DNA of 64,000 nucleotides from Streptomyces cinnabarinus (GTDB lineage Bacteria; Actinomycetota; Actinomycetes; Streptomycetales; Streptomycetaceae). The notes under the pieces are model-generated. The model ran no database searches and had not been told where the DNA came from. It saw nothing but the letters and a program-made list of their open reading frames with translations. Position 1 is the stretch's first letter. Each line of letters begins with the position of its first letter. The translations under genes and the position numbers were made by a program. The stretch is from positions 6,572,001 to 6,636,000 of the forward strand of contig NZ_CP114413.1 of NCBI RefSeq assembly GCF_027270315.1. Reading direction: 5' to 3'. Below, in pieces: positions 32,120 through 40,633 of the stretch.

Positions 32120-34602
32120 TCACAGGCGAAGCGCACCCCAGCCACGCCCGTTCGCCCGGGTCACCCGCTCGCGGGCGTGACCCCGAGGAGCGTCACCCCG
32201 TTCACCTGAGTGGCGGAACGCCTGCACGGGCCATGCCGCCGATCTGCCCAGGTATCCCCGGATCCCCCGCCCGGCGCCGAACACGCCCCAGGCGCACAGA
32301 GCGCAGAGGAAGCCGCCCCATGCACCAGCCGACTCCGCCCTCCACGGCCGACGACAACCGCTTGCCCGGATTCCCGTCCAGGCCGACTTCCACCCTCGAC
32401 GACATCGGTCTGCCGGGACTCCGGTCCAAGCCCCCCTCTACGCCCCACGACATCGGCCTGCCCAGCCCTCACCCCACACCACGGTCCGGACAGGGAAACC
32501 ACACACCACCCCACGCCGACGGGACCGAACCCCACAGCCCGCCCGGCATTCACCGGCGCCCGCCGCCACCCGCAGGACCCGCACCCCTGCCTCCCGCAGC
32601 AACGACCCACCGCACCCCCCTACCACCACAACCCGGACCCCCACCCCGCCGCCCCTCCGACCTGCCCCCCACCCACACCGCCCTCATCTGCGTGGCCCTC
32701 CCCGGCCTCGCCATCTCCACGGAACGCGCGCAGCTGACCGGCGAGGGGCTGGAAGGCTTCTACCGAGCGGGCCGACGCCTGATCTCCCGGTGCCACGTAC
32801 GAGTCGCCGGCCGCGAACCCCTCCCCGTGCACGCCCGCATGACCACCGCGGACCGAGCGCGCTTCGTAGGAACCCTCCGAGCATCCCCGGACGCGGGCCC
32901 GGACCCCGACCTCATCGTCGAGCGCGTCCGGCGAGCGGACGGCACCGAGCGGATCACCCTCCACAGCTCGGCCCCCCGCCCCCTGCGCCTGCCCCTCGAA
33001 GTCGCCCTGGGGACAGATCTGGCCGACCTCGGCGCCATCGCCTCCGGCAGCACCGGCCCTGAACTACCCGCCACCGTCCACGACTCCGGCCTGCGCTGGA
33101 CAGGCCCCACGGGAAGCTCGGCCGTCACCGCGGATCCGCCACCCACCGACGCCCTGGCCTCCGCGGGCATGCTGCGCTGGGAGATCGAACTGCCTCCTGG
33201 CGGCAGCGCGAGTGTGGAGCTGAAGGCAAGGCTGGACGGAGCAGGCCCGCTCCGAGCCGTAGCCCGGGCAGCCGCGACAACGCCGCTGGCCCCAGCCCGA
33301 GCCGCGGGCGACCACCCAGGCGCCCAAGCGCTCCTGCGCGTCTGCGTCGACGATCTGCAAGCCCTCCTGCTGCGCGACCCTCACCACCCCACCGACACCC
33401 ACCTCGCCGCAGGAGCACCCTGGCGGTGCGGCCTGGCCCCCGCCGAAGCCCTCGCCGCGGCCCGCATGACACTGCCCCTGGGCACCCGCCTCGCCGCGGG
33501 CACGCTCCGCACCCTGGCCCGCACCCAGCTGACCGACGGACCGAGCTCCGGGATGATCCCGGGCCCGCGCCGGGATGCGGGCCCGCACCTGCCACCGAGC
33601 TGCACGGCCACGGAAGCCACCCTGCTCTTCCCGGCTCTCCTCGCCGAGGCCCGACGCTGGGGGCTCCCGGAAAAGGAGACCGAGGAACTGCTCCCGGCCG
33701 CCGAGCGATGCCTGGCCTGGCTGCGCACGACCCTCGGCGAGGGCATCTATCTCAGCGACCCGCACCCCGGCGGACCGCAGCGCTGCGAAACCCAGGCCCA
33801 TGCCCACCGGGCGGCCCTGCTCGGCGCCGATCTCCTGGATGATTTCGGCAGACCGGGTGGCCCGGGGCTGCGGCAGTGGGCGAGAAACCTGCGTACCGCG
33901 TTCCAGCGGGACTTCTGGATCGACGACCTCGGCGGCGGCAGGCCCGCGGCGGCCCGCGCCCCGGACGGACGGCTCGTACCGCACCTGGGCGCGGCCACAT
34001 CCCATCTCCTCGACACCGGTCTGCTGGGCGGCGGCGAACGAGCACCCGGACTCCTCGACAAGGTGCAGACCGAGCAACTCGCCCGACTCCTCGGCAGCCC
34101 GGCGATGGACTCCGGCTGGGGACTGCGCGGACTGGCCGCCAAGGAGCCGGGATTCAACACCTTCGGCCACCGCGGCGGAGCCGTACGCACCCACGAGACG
34201 GCGATTGCCGTGGCCGGTCTGATCGCCGCCGGATTCGAGAAGGAGGCGAGCGGGCTGCTGCGCGGCGCCCTGGCGGCGGCCGAGGCATTCGACCACCGCC
34301 TGCCGGAGATGTACGGGGGAGAGCAGCGCACCGACGGCAGCGCACCGATCCCGCACCCGGCGTCCTGCCGTCCCGCCGCCACCGCCGCTGCGGCCGGAGT
34401 ACTGTTGCTGACCTCCCTCGCCGGCATCCGCCCCGACGCCCCCGCGGGCACCGTCACCCTCCGCCCCGCCGCCAGTGCCCCCCTCGGGGAGATCGTCCTC
34501 ACCGGACTGCGGGTCGCGGGCGCCCCCTTCTCGGTACGGATCGGCCGCCTCGGGCTCGCCATGGTCGAGGAGGCCGCCGACGGACTGCAACTGGGAGTGT
34601 GA
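32116..34602 (+). CDS. Glycogen-debranching/GH63-like glycosidase, cytoplasmic
   Basis: An 828-residue protein. The first ~190 residues are Pro/His/Thr-rich and disordered. An amylo-alpha-1,6-glucosidase N-terminal (GDE_N-type) beta domain follows, then an (alpha/alpha)6 barrel beginning near DLQALLLRDPHH. Barrel motifs include GAPWRCGLAPAEALAAARMTLPLGT, SGMIPGPRRDAG, SGWGLRGLAAKEPGFNTFGHRGG and the C-terminal HRLPEMYGG. The family hydrolyses alpha-1,6 or other alpha-glucosidic bonds; the substrate here is unclear. The GTG start at 32116 overlaps the upstream stop (GTGA) and has GAGGGGGA ahead of it. An internal ATG at 32320 is an alternative. Confidence 0.85.
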   Translation: MITGEAHPSHARSPGSPARGRDPEERHPVHLSGGTPARAMPPICPGIPGSPARRRTRPRRTERRGSRPMHQPTPPSTADDNRLPGFPSRPTSTLDDIGLPGLRSKPPSTPHDIGLPSPHPTPRSGQGNHTPPHADGTEPHSPPGIHRRPPPPAGPAPLPPAATTHRTPLPPQPGPPPRRPSDLPPTHTALICVALPGLAISTERAQLTGEGLEGFYRAGRRLISRCHVRVAGREPLPVHARMTTADRARFVGTLRASPDAGPDPDLIVERVRRADGTERITLHSSAPRPLRLPLEVALGTDLADLGAIASGSTGPELPATVHDSGLRWTGPTGSSAVTADPPPTDALASAGMLRWEIELPPGGSASVELKARLDGAGPLRAVARAAATTPLAPARAAGDHPGAQALLRVCVDDLQALLLRDPHHPTDTHLAAGAPWRCGLAPAEALAAARMTLPLGTRLAAGTLRTLARTQLTDGPSSGMIPGPRRDAGPHLPPSCTATEATLLFPALLAEARRWGLPEKETEELLPAAERCLAWLRTTLGEGIYLSDPHPGGPQRCETQAHAHRAALLGADLLDDFGRPGGPGLRQWARNLRTAFQRDFWIDDLGGGRPAAARAPDGRLVPHLGAATSHLLDTGLLGGGERAPGLLDKVQTEQLARLLGSPAMDSGWGLRGLAAKEPGFNTFGHRGGAVRTHETAIAVAGLIAAGFEKEASGLLRGALAAAEAFDHRLPEMYGGEQRTDGSAPIPHPASCRPAATAAAAGVLLLTSLAGIRPDAPAGTVTLRPAASAPLGEIVLTGLRVAGAPFSVRIGRLGLAMVEEAADGLQLGV

Positions 34603-34737
34603 CCTCGGACGACACCCCACAGCACGACTCAGCGGAGGCCCGGCACGGAGTGCACTCGATCAGCGCACGACGCATGGGAGACCCGGCACGGAACGGACTC
34701 GATCATTGGTCGATGCGACCGGCGAAGGGAGTGTTTA

Positions 34738-34759
34738 TCGTCAGGCAGACGACTATGAT
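34738..34759 (+). promoter_or_regulatory. Promoter with overlapping inverted repeat ahead of the NUDIX gene
   Basis: TCGTC-AGGCA-GACGA (34738-34752) directly abuts the -10 hexamer TATGAT (34754-34759), which lies six bases before the ATG, so the transcript is probably leaderless. A repressor bound at the repeat would block the promoter. The encoded NUDIX-winged-helix protein is a candidate autoregulator. Confidence 0.6.
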
Positions 34760-34765
34760 CGCCGC

Positions 34766-35524
34766 ATGCCCTACGACCCGTCAGCCTTTCCGCCCTTCGC
34801 CGTCACCGTGGACCTGGTCGTGCTGACCGTGCGCCGCCATGCCCTGTGCGCGCTGGCGGTACGCAGGGGGGAACCGCCGTTCCAGGGGCGCTGGGCACTG
34901 CCCGGCGGATTTGTACGGGCCGACGAGGACCTGGCCCAGGCAGCGGCACGCGAACTGGCCGAAGAGACCGGGATGCGCGCCCACGACCCGGCCGTACCCG
35001 TCCAGGACAACGGCGCCCACCTGGAACAGCTCGCCACCTACGGCGACCCCAAGCGGGACCCGCGCATGCGCGTCGTCAGCGTCGCCCACCTCGCCCTCGC
35101 CCCCGACCTGCCCGCCCCCCGCGCGGGCGGCGACGCCAGCAACGCACGCTGGGCACCGGTCGAGGAACTGCTCCAGCAGGGCGGCTACGGCCGCGACGGC
35201 GAACCCCTCGCCCCGCTCGCCTTCGACCACGCCCAGATCCTCGCCGACGGGGTGGAGCGCGCTCGCTCGAAGATCGAGTACTCCTCGCTGGCCACCGCCT
35301 TCTGCCCCACCGAGTTCACCGTCGGAGAGCTGCGCCGCGTCTACGAAGCCGTCTGGGGCGTCGCCCTCGACCCCCGCAACTTCCACCGCAAGGTGACCGG
35401 CACTCCGGGCTTCCTCGTCCCCACCGGAGGCACCACCACCCGCCAGGGCGGACGCCCCGCCCAGCTCTTCCGGGCCGGCGGCGCAACCCTCCTCAACCCC
35501 CCGATGCTCCGCCCCGAAGTCTGA
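34766..35524 (+). CDS. NUDIX hydrolase with C-terminal winged helix (NrtR-like)
   Basis: A 252-residue protein. The Nudix box at residues 47-70 is intact (GGFVRADEDLAQ, then RELAEETGM), so hydrolysis of ADP-ribose or a related nucleoside diphosphate is possible. The C-terminal ~90 residues (CPTEFTVGELRRVYEAVWG, RNFHRKVTGTPGFL) form the winged helix seen in NrtR-type regulators, which sense ADP-ribose and control NAD metabolism. Whether this protein is an enzyme, a regulator or both cannot be decided. It starts at the ATG at 34766, with the promoter only six bases upstream. Confidence 0.88.
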   Translation: MPYDPSAFPPFAVTVDLVVLTVRRHALCALAVRRGEPPFQGRWALPGGFVRADEDLAQAAARELAEETGMRAHDPAVPVQDNGAHLEQLATYGDPKRDPRMRVVSVAHLALAPDLPAPRAGGDASNARWAPVEELLQQGGYGRDGEPLAPLAFDHAQILADGVERARSKIEYSSLATAFCPTEFTVGELRRVYEAVWGVALDPRNFHRKVTGTPGFLVPTGGTTTRQGGRPAQLFRAGGATLLNPPMLRPEV

Positions 35525-35661
35525 GGCGAGCACCGGAAACCCGAGCGGGGACCGGGCCCCCGAGCGAACGGCGAACAGGGATCCGAGCGTGCCGACTGCC
35601 GCGCGTGGAACGGGCCTTGCGCTGCCCGAAAAACCGGACATAGCGCGCTATCTTGCTTCGG

Positions 35662-37485
35662 GTGATCCAGGCCTTCGGACTGACCAGCGACCCGCGCAAG
35701 GAGCTCCCGCCCGCCGTCGACGACGTCTCCTTCGAGGCGCGCGCCGGCCGCGTCACCGCACTGCTCGGCACACCCGGAGCGGGCAAGACGACGGCACTCA
35801 GACTCATGCTCGAACTCCAACAGGGCCGTGGTCTCACTCACTTCAGAGGCCGCCCCCTGCACCGGATCGCCCACCCCTCCCGTGAGGTCGGCGTCCTCCT
35901 CGGTGATGTCCCGGGCCATCCCGCCCGCACCGTGCGCGGACATCTGCGCATGCTCTGCGCCGCCGCGGGCGTCCCCGTCCGCCGCGCCGACGAAGTCCTC
36001 GAAGTGGTCGGCCTCGTCAGCCTGCGCGACGAACGGCTGGGCACCCTCTCCCGCGGCATGGACCGCCGCCTCGGCCTGGCCGGCGCCCTGCTCGCCGACC
36101 CGCACACACTCGTCCTCGACGCCCCCGCCGACGGACTCTCCGCCCGTGAGAGCCGCTGGCTGTACGGCGTTCTGCGCGCCCACGCCGGCCAAGGCGGCAC
36201 CGTCCTGCTGACCACGGCCGACCCCAAGGAAGCCGCCCGCACAGCCGACCGCGTCATCACCCTCGACCAGGGAAGACTCGTCGCCGACCAGGACGCCTCC
36301 GACTTCTCCCGGACGCGCCTGCGCCCCCGCGTCGCCGTCCGCACCCCGCACGCCAACCGCCTCGCGGCACTCCTCGCCAAGGATGCCCGCACGGCACAGC
36401 GCTCGGTGGAGATCGTCCGCGAGAACGGCAACCGCCTCTCCGTGTACGGCAGTACCTGTGCCGACATCGGCGAGATCGCCTTCCGGCACGGCGTTCTGGT
36501 GCACCAACTCGCCGACGAGGTCGGGGACATGGGCCCCGGGGCGGCGGCCGAGAAGGAGGCGGATCCCGTGCCCTCGTCGTCCGACGGCCCGGACGACGCA
36601 CAGCCGCAGGAGACTGCTTCCGAGGCCCGTCCCCTCGGTTCTCGGAATTCGAGCGATTCGCCCCCTCCCCCCTCCCCCCTCCCCTCCCTCCCACCCCCCA
36701 TCTCCGTCCGCTCCGCCCCCAGCCCCCTCCGCCCCCTCCGCTACGAACTCCGGCGTGCCGTCGGTGTGAGTACCGGATTCCTCACCGCCGCCGTCGTGCT
36801 CGTCGTCTCCGTCGTCACCGCTCTGGTGCTCGCCCGGGTCGGGCACACCCCGCAGGAGCGGCTGCTGGCGGCCTGGCCGCGGGAGCTGCCGTTGCCGCCC
36901 GCGGCGCTCGGTGCGGGGCTGCTCGGCGCGCTGGCCTTCGGGGACGAGTTCCGTCACCCCGCGCTGGCGGCGGACCGCGGCACGGTGCCTCGCAGGCTGG
37001 GACTGCTCGCGGCCAAGCTGCTTGTGTCCGGGCTGACCGCGGTGGGGCTGGCCGTGGTGACGGTGGGGTGTGACGCGGAGGCGCTGTATCTCGTATACGG
37101 ACGGGAGGTGGCGGAGGTTCCCGCCGAGTGGGTCTCGATGAGCGCGAGTTGGGTCGGGCTGGTGGTGGGGTGCGCCTGGGCGGGGGTGCTGGCCGCTGGG
37201 GTGTTCCGGTCGACGACCGCCGGGCTCGCCGCCGTGGTCGCGGTGCCGGTGCTTGTCGTACCGCTGGTGCACAAGGTGCTGGAGGGGCCCGGGGTGCGGT
37301 CGGCGGCGGGATTTCCGTTGCGAGTCAGGGAAGTGCTGCTGATGCAGTGGCCCTTCGGGGGAGAGCGCTATCTGGCCGGAGTCGCGCGGGTGCTGGCTCA
37401 ACCTGTGGGCGGCGCACTGGCGTTGTCGCTGACCACTCTGCTGTGCGCGTATCTGCTCACGACCCTGCGCAGCAGGGTCCGATGA
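35662..37485 (+). CDS. ABC transporter, ATPase and permease fused in one chain
   Basis: A ~607-residue protein. Residues 1-~210 are an ABC ATPase with Walker A GTPGAGKTT, a degenerate signature LSRGMDRRL and Walker B LVLDAPADG; Gln replaces or shifts the usual LSGGQ elements, so activity may be reduced. After a Pro/Ser-rich linker (~300-350) the C-terminal ~250 residues carry about six membrane segments, like an ABC-2-type permease. The start was taken as GTG 35662, with TTG 35653 in frame upstream; TATCTT lies eight bases before the GTG, suggesting a leaderless message. It lies just upstream of whiH in the same direction. Substrate unknown. Confidence 0.85.
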   Translation: MIQAFGLTSDPRKELPPAVDDVSFEARAGRVTALLGTPGAGKTTALRLMLELQQGRGLTHFRGRPLHRIAHPSREVGVLLGDVPGHPARTVRGHLRMLCAAAGVPVRRADEVLEVVGLVSLRDERLGTLSRGMDRRLGLAGALLADPHTLVLDAPADGLSARESRWLYGVLRAHAGQGGTVLLTTADPKEAARTADRVITLDQGRLVADQDASDFSRTRLRPRVAVRTPHANRLAALLAKDARTAQRSVEIVRENGNRLSVYGSTCADIGEIAFRHGVLVHQLADEVGDMGPGAAAEKEADPVPSSSDGPDDAQPQETASEARPLGSRNSSDSPPPPSPLPSLPPPISVRSAPSPLRPLRYELRRAVGVSTGFLTAAVVLVVSVVTALVLARVGHTPQERLLAAWPRELPLPPAALGAGLLGALAFGDEFRHPALAADRGTVPRRLGLLAAKLLVSGLTAVGLAVVTVGCDAEALYLVYGREVAEVPAEWVSMSASWVGLVVGCAWAGVLAAGVFRSTTAGLAAVVAVPVLVVPLVHKVLEGPGVRSAAGFPLRVREVLLMQWPFGGERYLAGVARVLAQPVGGALALSLTTLLCAYLLTTLRSRVR

Positions 37486-37548
37486 CGACCGTCCGGGCCC
37501 ATTCGATGCCTGTCGTGCGCACAACTCCCCGTGGAAAGCCCATTTCTT

Positions 37549-37556
37549 TCCGATAA
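37549..37556 (+). promoter_or_regulatory. WhiG-like -10 sequence upstream of whiH
   Basis: TCCGATAA matches seven of eight bases of the sigma-WhiG -10 consensus GCCGATAA and lies about 93 bases before the whiH start. A matching TAAA at the expected N15 spacing is not present; GAAA occurs at an 11-base spacing. whiH is a known sigma-WhiG target in S. coelicolor. Confidence 0.45.
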
Positions 37557-37648
37557 GGCGTCAATTGCGACGGGGTGAGCGATCACCCTTTCGTGTGCTT
37601 TTCACCAAAGACCTCAAGGGAGTTGGAGAGGGCGCCGACAAAGGATCC

Positions 37649-38536
37649 GTGAGTACCCTTGCGCACACCATGATGACCGCCGCCCGCGCCGCCGACTCCG
37701 GTCTCGTCGGCCCGGGCGAACTCGACCGCTACCCCTACGCCGAGGCCCCTGTCGCCGACCGCGTCGGACCCCCCACCTGGGAGGGCGCGGAGCCGGAGCT
37801 GGGCCGCGTGGGCCGACGTGCCGCGGGCAGCCGCGGACGCGGACTGCACGGCCAACTCGTCCAGCAGCTCGGCCAGATGATCGTCTCCGGCGACCTGGGT
37901 GCCGACCGCCCGCTGGTGCCCGAGGAGATCGGCCAGCGCTTCGAGGTCTCCCGCACCGTCGTCCGTGAGTCGCTCCGCGTCCTGGAGGCCAAGGGCCTGG
38001 TCAGCGCCCGGCCGAACGTCGGCACGCGCGTGCGTCCCGTCAGCGACTGGAACCTCCTCGACCCGGACATCATCGAGTGGCGGGCCTTCGGGCCGCAGCG
38101 CGACGACCAGCGGCGTGAGCTGAGCGAGCTGCGCTGGACGATCGAACCGCTCGCCGCGCGCCTCGCCGCGGGGCACGGCCGGGAGGACATCCAGCAGCGG
38201 CTGGCCGACATGGTCGAGATCATGGGCCATGCCCTGGGGCAGGGCGATGCCCTCACCTTCTCCCGCGCGGACGCCGAGTTCCACTCGCTGCTCATCCAGG
38301 TCGCCAGCAACCGCATGCTGGAGCACCTCTCCGGGATCGTCTCGGCCGCGCTCCAGGTCTCGGGCGGTCCGGTCACGGGCTGTGAGCGGCCGAACGAGTC
38401 GTCGCTGGCCCACCACGGCCGGATCGTCGACGCCCTCGCCGCCGGTGACGGTGGGGCGGCGGAGACGGCGATGCGGCAGCTGCTCACCGTCCACCCAGAG
38501 GTGGAGCGCGTGGTGCCCGCCCCGCGCGAGCACTGA
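37649..38536 (+). CDS. whiH: Sporulation regulator WhiH (GntR family)
   Basis: A 295-residue GntR/FadR-type regulator. The winged helix spans about residues 65-130 (LHGQLVQQLGQMIVSGDL, FEVSRTVVRESLRVLEAKGLV, ARPNVGTRV). The C-terminal FCD ligand-binding domain follows (ELRWTIEPLAARLAA, FHSLLIQVASNRML). In S. coelicolor WhiH is required for sporulation septation in aerial hyphae and is transcribed by sigma-WhiG RNA polymerase. The start was set at GTG 37649, preceded by AAAGGA, giving the usual length. The N-terminal ~60 residues form a disordered extension typical of WhiH. A long perfect hairpin follows the gene, and hrdB is next downstream. Confidence 0.95.
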   Translation: MSTLAHTMMTAARAADSGLVGPGELDRYPYAEAPVADRVGPPTWEGAEPELGRVGRRAAGSRGRGLHGQLVQQLGQMIVSGDLGADRPLVPEEIGQRFEVSRTVVRESLRVLEAKGLVSARPNVGTRVRPVSDWNLLDPDIIEWRAFGPQRDDQRRELSELRWTIEPLAARLAAGHGREDIQQRLADMVEIMGHALGQGDALTFSRADAEFHSLLIQVASNRMLEHLSGIVSAALQVSGGPVTGCERPNESSLAHHGRIVDALAAGDGGAAETAMRQLLTVHPEVERVVPAPREH

Positions 38537-38608
38537 CCGCGCCCCGCGGGCGGCGCGGCCGGGGATGCCTCCCCCTCCTGTGGCATCGCTCGGCCGGCGA
38601 ACCGCCTC

Positions 38609-38653
38609 CCGTCGGACCCCGCAGGATCCGGGTGATCCTGCGGGGTCCGACGG
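38609..38653 (+). terminator. whiH terminator
   Basis: A perfect 20-bp inverted repeat (38609-38628 with 38634-38653) and a CGGGT loop between whiH and the hrdB promoter region. It should insulate hrdB from whiH transcription. Confidence 0.9.
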
Positions 38654-38710
38654 TGCGGCGAGGCGGCGGCACGGGCGGTACGTTTGGGTTCAAGGCCTCC
38701 GGCTGACCTG

Positions 38711-38850
38711 AACTGTCCGTATCTGACAGTTTTTGAGTGCTTACGGGGTGTGACTCGGGCCACGCAGATTGGGCGTAACGCTCGTGGGAACAGCGCGATG
38801 ACCTAAGAGGTGACTGCCGCGGAGGGAATACGGACGCCATACAAGGCGCT
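38711..38850 (+). promoter_or_regulatory. hrdB promoter region
   Basis: Three elements are visible in the 428-bp gap. AACTGT-N9-ACAGTT (38711-38731) is an inverted repeat followed by T residues. GTAAC (38775-38779), 16 bases, then CGATGA (38796-38801), is an ECF-type promoter pattern where the ShbA-dependent hrdB promoter would be expected. GGAAT (38825-38829), 18 bases, then GCT (38848-38850), matches a SigR promoter except for one base of the GTT -10. Assignment to ShbA and SigR comes from what is known of hrdB in other Streptomyces. Confidence 0.55.
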
Positions 38851-38964
38851 GTGCATCTTCCCGGCCCCCGCCCGCACCGTCGGCCCATCCCCAAGCCGGT
38901 GGTCGGCTCCTGTCCGTCGTGGACGGGGCCGGAAGCCGTTTTCCAACGTTCCGAGAGGTTGTTC

Positions 38965-40500
38965 GTGTCGGCCAGCACATCCCGTACGCTCCCGCCGGAG
39001 ATCGCCGAGTCCGTCTCTGTCATGGCGCTCATTGAGCGGGGAAAGGCTGAGGGGCAGATCGCCGGCGATGACGTGCGTCGGGCCTTCGAAGCTGACCAGA
39101 TTCCGGCCACTCAGTGGAAGAACGTACTGCGCAGCCTCAACCAGATCCTCGAGGAAGAGGGTGTGACGCTGATGGTCAGTGCCGCGGAGCCCAAGCGCAC
39201 CCGAAAGAGCGTCGCAGCGAAGAGTCCGGCCAAGCGCACCGCCACCAAGACGGTCGCGGCGAAGACGGTGACCACCAAGAAGGCCACCGCCACCGCCACG
39301 CCTGCGGCACCCGCCGCCGACGCGGCCGTCGAGGACGAGGCACCCGCGAAGAAGGCCGCTGCCAAGAAGACGACGACCGCCAAGAAGGCGGCCGCGAAGA
39401 AGACCGTCGCCAAGAAGACGGCGGCGAAGAAGACCACCGCCAAGAAGGACGACGCCGAGTCGGCCGAGGACGAGGTCCTCGAAGAGGCCAAGCCCGGCGA
39501 GGGCGAGCCCGAGGGCGCCGAGAGCGCCGGCTTTGTGCTCTCCGACGAGGACGAGGACGACGCGCCCGCCCAGCAGGTCGCCGCCGCCGGTGCCACCGCC
39601 GACCCGGTCAAGGACTACCTCAAGCAGATCGGCAAGGTCCCGCTGCTCAACGCCGAGCAGGAGGTCGAGCTCGCCAAGCGCATCGAGGCCGGCCTGTTCG
39701 CCGAGGACAAGCTGGCCAACGCCGACAAGCTCGCCCCCAAGCTCAAGCGCGAGCTGGAGATCATCGCCGAGGACGGCCGCCGCGCCAAGAACCACCTGCT
39801 GGAGGCCAACCTCCGACTGGTGGTCTCCCTGGCCAAGCGCTACACCGGCCGCGGCATGCTCTTCCTGGACCTGATCCAGGAGGGCAACCTCGGTCTGATC
39901 CGCGCGGTCGAGAAGTTCGACTACACCAAGGGCTACAAGTTCTCCACGTACGCCACCTGGTGGATCCGTCAGGCGATCACCCGCGCCATGGCCGACCAGG
40001 CCCGCACCATCCGTATCCCGGTGCACATGGTCGAGGTCATCAACAAGCTCGCGCGCGTGCAGCGCCAGATGCTCCAGGACCTGGGCCGCGAGCCCACCCC
40101 GGAGGAGCTGGCCAAGGAACTCGACATGACCCCCGAGAAGGTCATCGAGGTCCAGAAGTACGGCCGCGAGCCCATCTCGCTGCACACCCCGCTGGGCGAG
40201 GACGGCGACAGCGAGTTCGGTGACCTCATCGAGGACTCCGAGGCCGTCGTCCCGGCCGACGCGGTCAGCTTCACGCTCCTCCAGGAGCAGCTGCACTCCG
40301 TCCTCGACACCCTGTCCGAGCGCGAGGCGGGCGTCGTCTCCATGCGTTTCGGTCTCACCGACGGTCAGCCGAAGACCCTCGACGAGATCGGCAAGGTGTA
40401 CGGCGTGACGCGCGAGCGCATCCGCCAGATCGAGTCCAAGACGATGTCGAAGCTGCGCCACCCGTCGCGTTCCCAGGTGCTGCGCGACTACCTCGACTAG
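38965..40500 (+). CDS. hrdB: Principal RNA polymerase sigma factor HrdB
   Basis: A 511-residue sigma-70 group 1 factor. The start is GTG 38965 with GAGAGG six bases upstream; the frame extends further upstream but the chosen start gives the length known for HrdB. An N-terminal region 1.1-like segment is followed by a long Lys/Ala/Thr tract (KKAAAKKTTTAKKAA type, residues ~85-165) and an acidic stretch. Region 1.2 begins at DPVKDYLKQIGKVPLL. Region 2 contains RYTGRGMLFLDLIQEGNLGLIRAVEKF and YATWWIRQAI, and region 4 ends VTRERIRQIESKTMSKLRHP. It directs most vegetative transcription and is essential. Confidence 0.98.
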   Translation: MSASTSRTLPPEIAESVSVMALIERGKAEGQIAGDDVRRAFEADQIPATQWKNVLRSLNQILEEEGVTLMVSAAEPKRTRKSVAAKSPAKRTATKTVAAKTVTTKKATATATPAAPAADAAVEDEAPAKKAAAKKTTTAKKAAAKKTVAKKTAAKKTTAKKDDAESAEDEVLEEAKPGEGEPEGAESAGFVLSDEDEDDAPAQQVAAAGATADPVKDYLKQIGKVPLLNAEQEVELAKRIEAGLFAEDKLANADKLAPKLKRELEIIAEDGRRAKNHLLEANLRLVVSLAKRYTGRGMLFLDLIQEGNLGLIRAVEKFDYTKGYKFSTYATWWIRQAITRAMADQARTIRIPVHMVEVINKLARVQRQMLQDLGREPTPEELAKELDMTPEKVIEVQKYGREPISLHTPLGEDGDSEFGDLIEDSEAVVPADAVSFTLLQEQLHSVLDTLSEREAGVVSMRFGLTDGQPKTLDEIGKVYGVTRERIRQIESKTMSKLRHPSRSQVLRDYLD

Positions 40501-40518
40501 GTCGCGGCCCTACGACGC

Positions 40519-40555
40519 CGAAGGCCCGGTTCCCCGAGCGGGAGCCGGGCCTTCG
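40519..40555 (+). terminator. hrdB terminator
   Basis: A 16-bp inverted repeat with a single G-T pair (40519-40534 with 40540-40555) and a CGAGC loop, just after the hrdB stop. Confidence 0.85.
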
Positions 40556-40633
40556 CGTTGCCCGCGCGGGTGCGGGGCGCGACGGCGTGGATCACGCTGG
40601 GTGTCCCGAGGGAACCCTGAGTGAGGAGCGCGT

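Noticed and set aside
35341..37524. 727-codon minus-strand frame opposite the ABC transporter
   Set aside because: Low-complexity shadow with no start signal.
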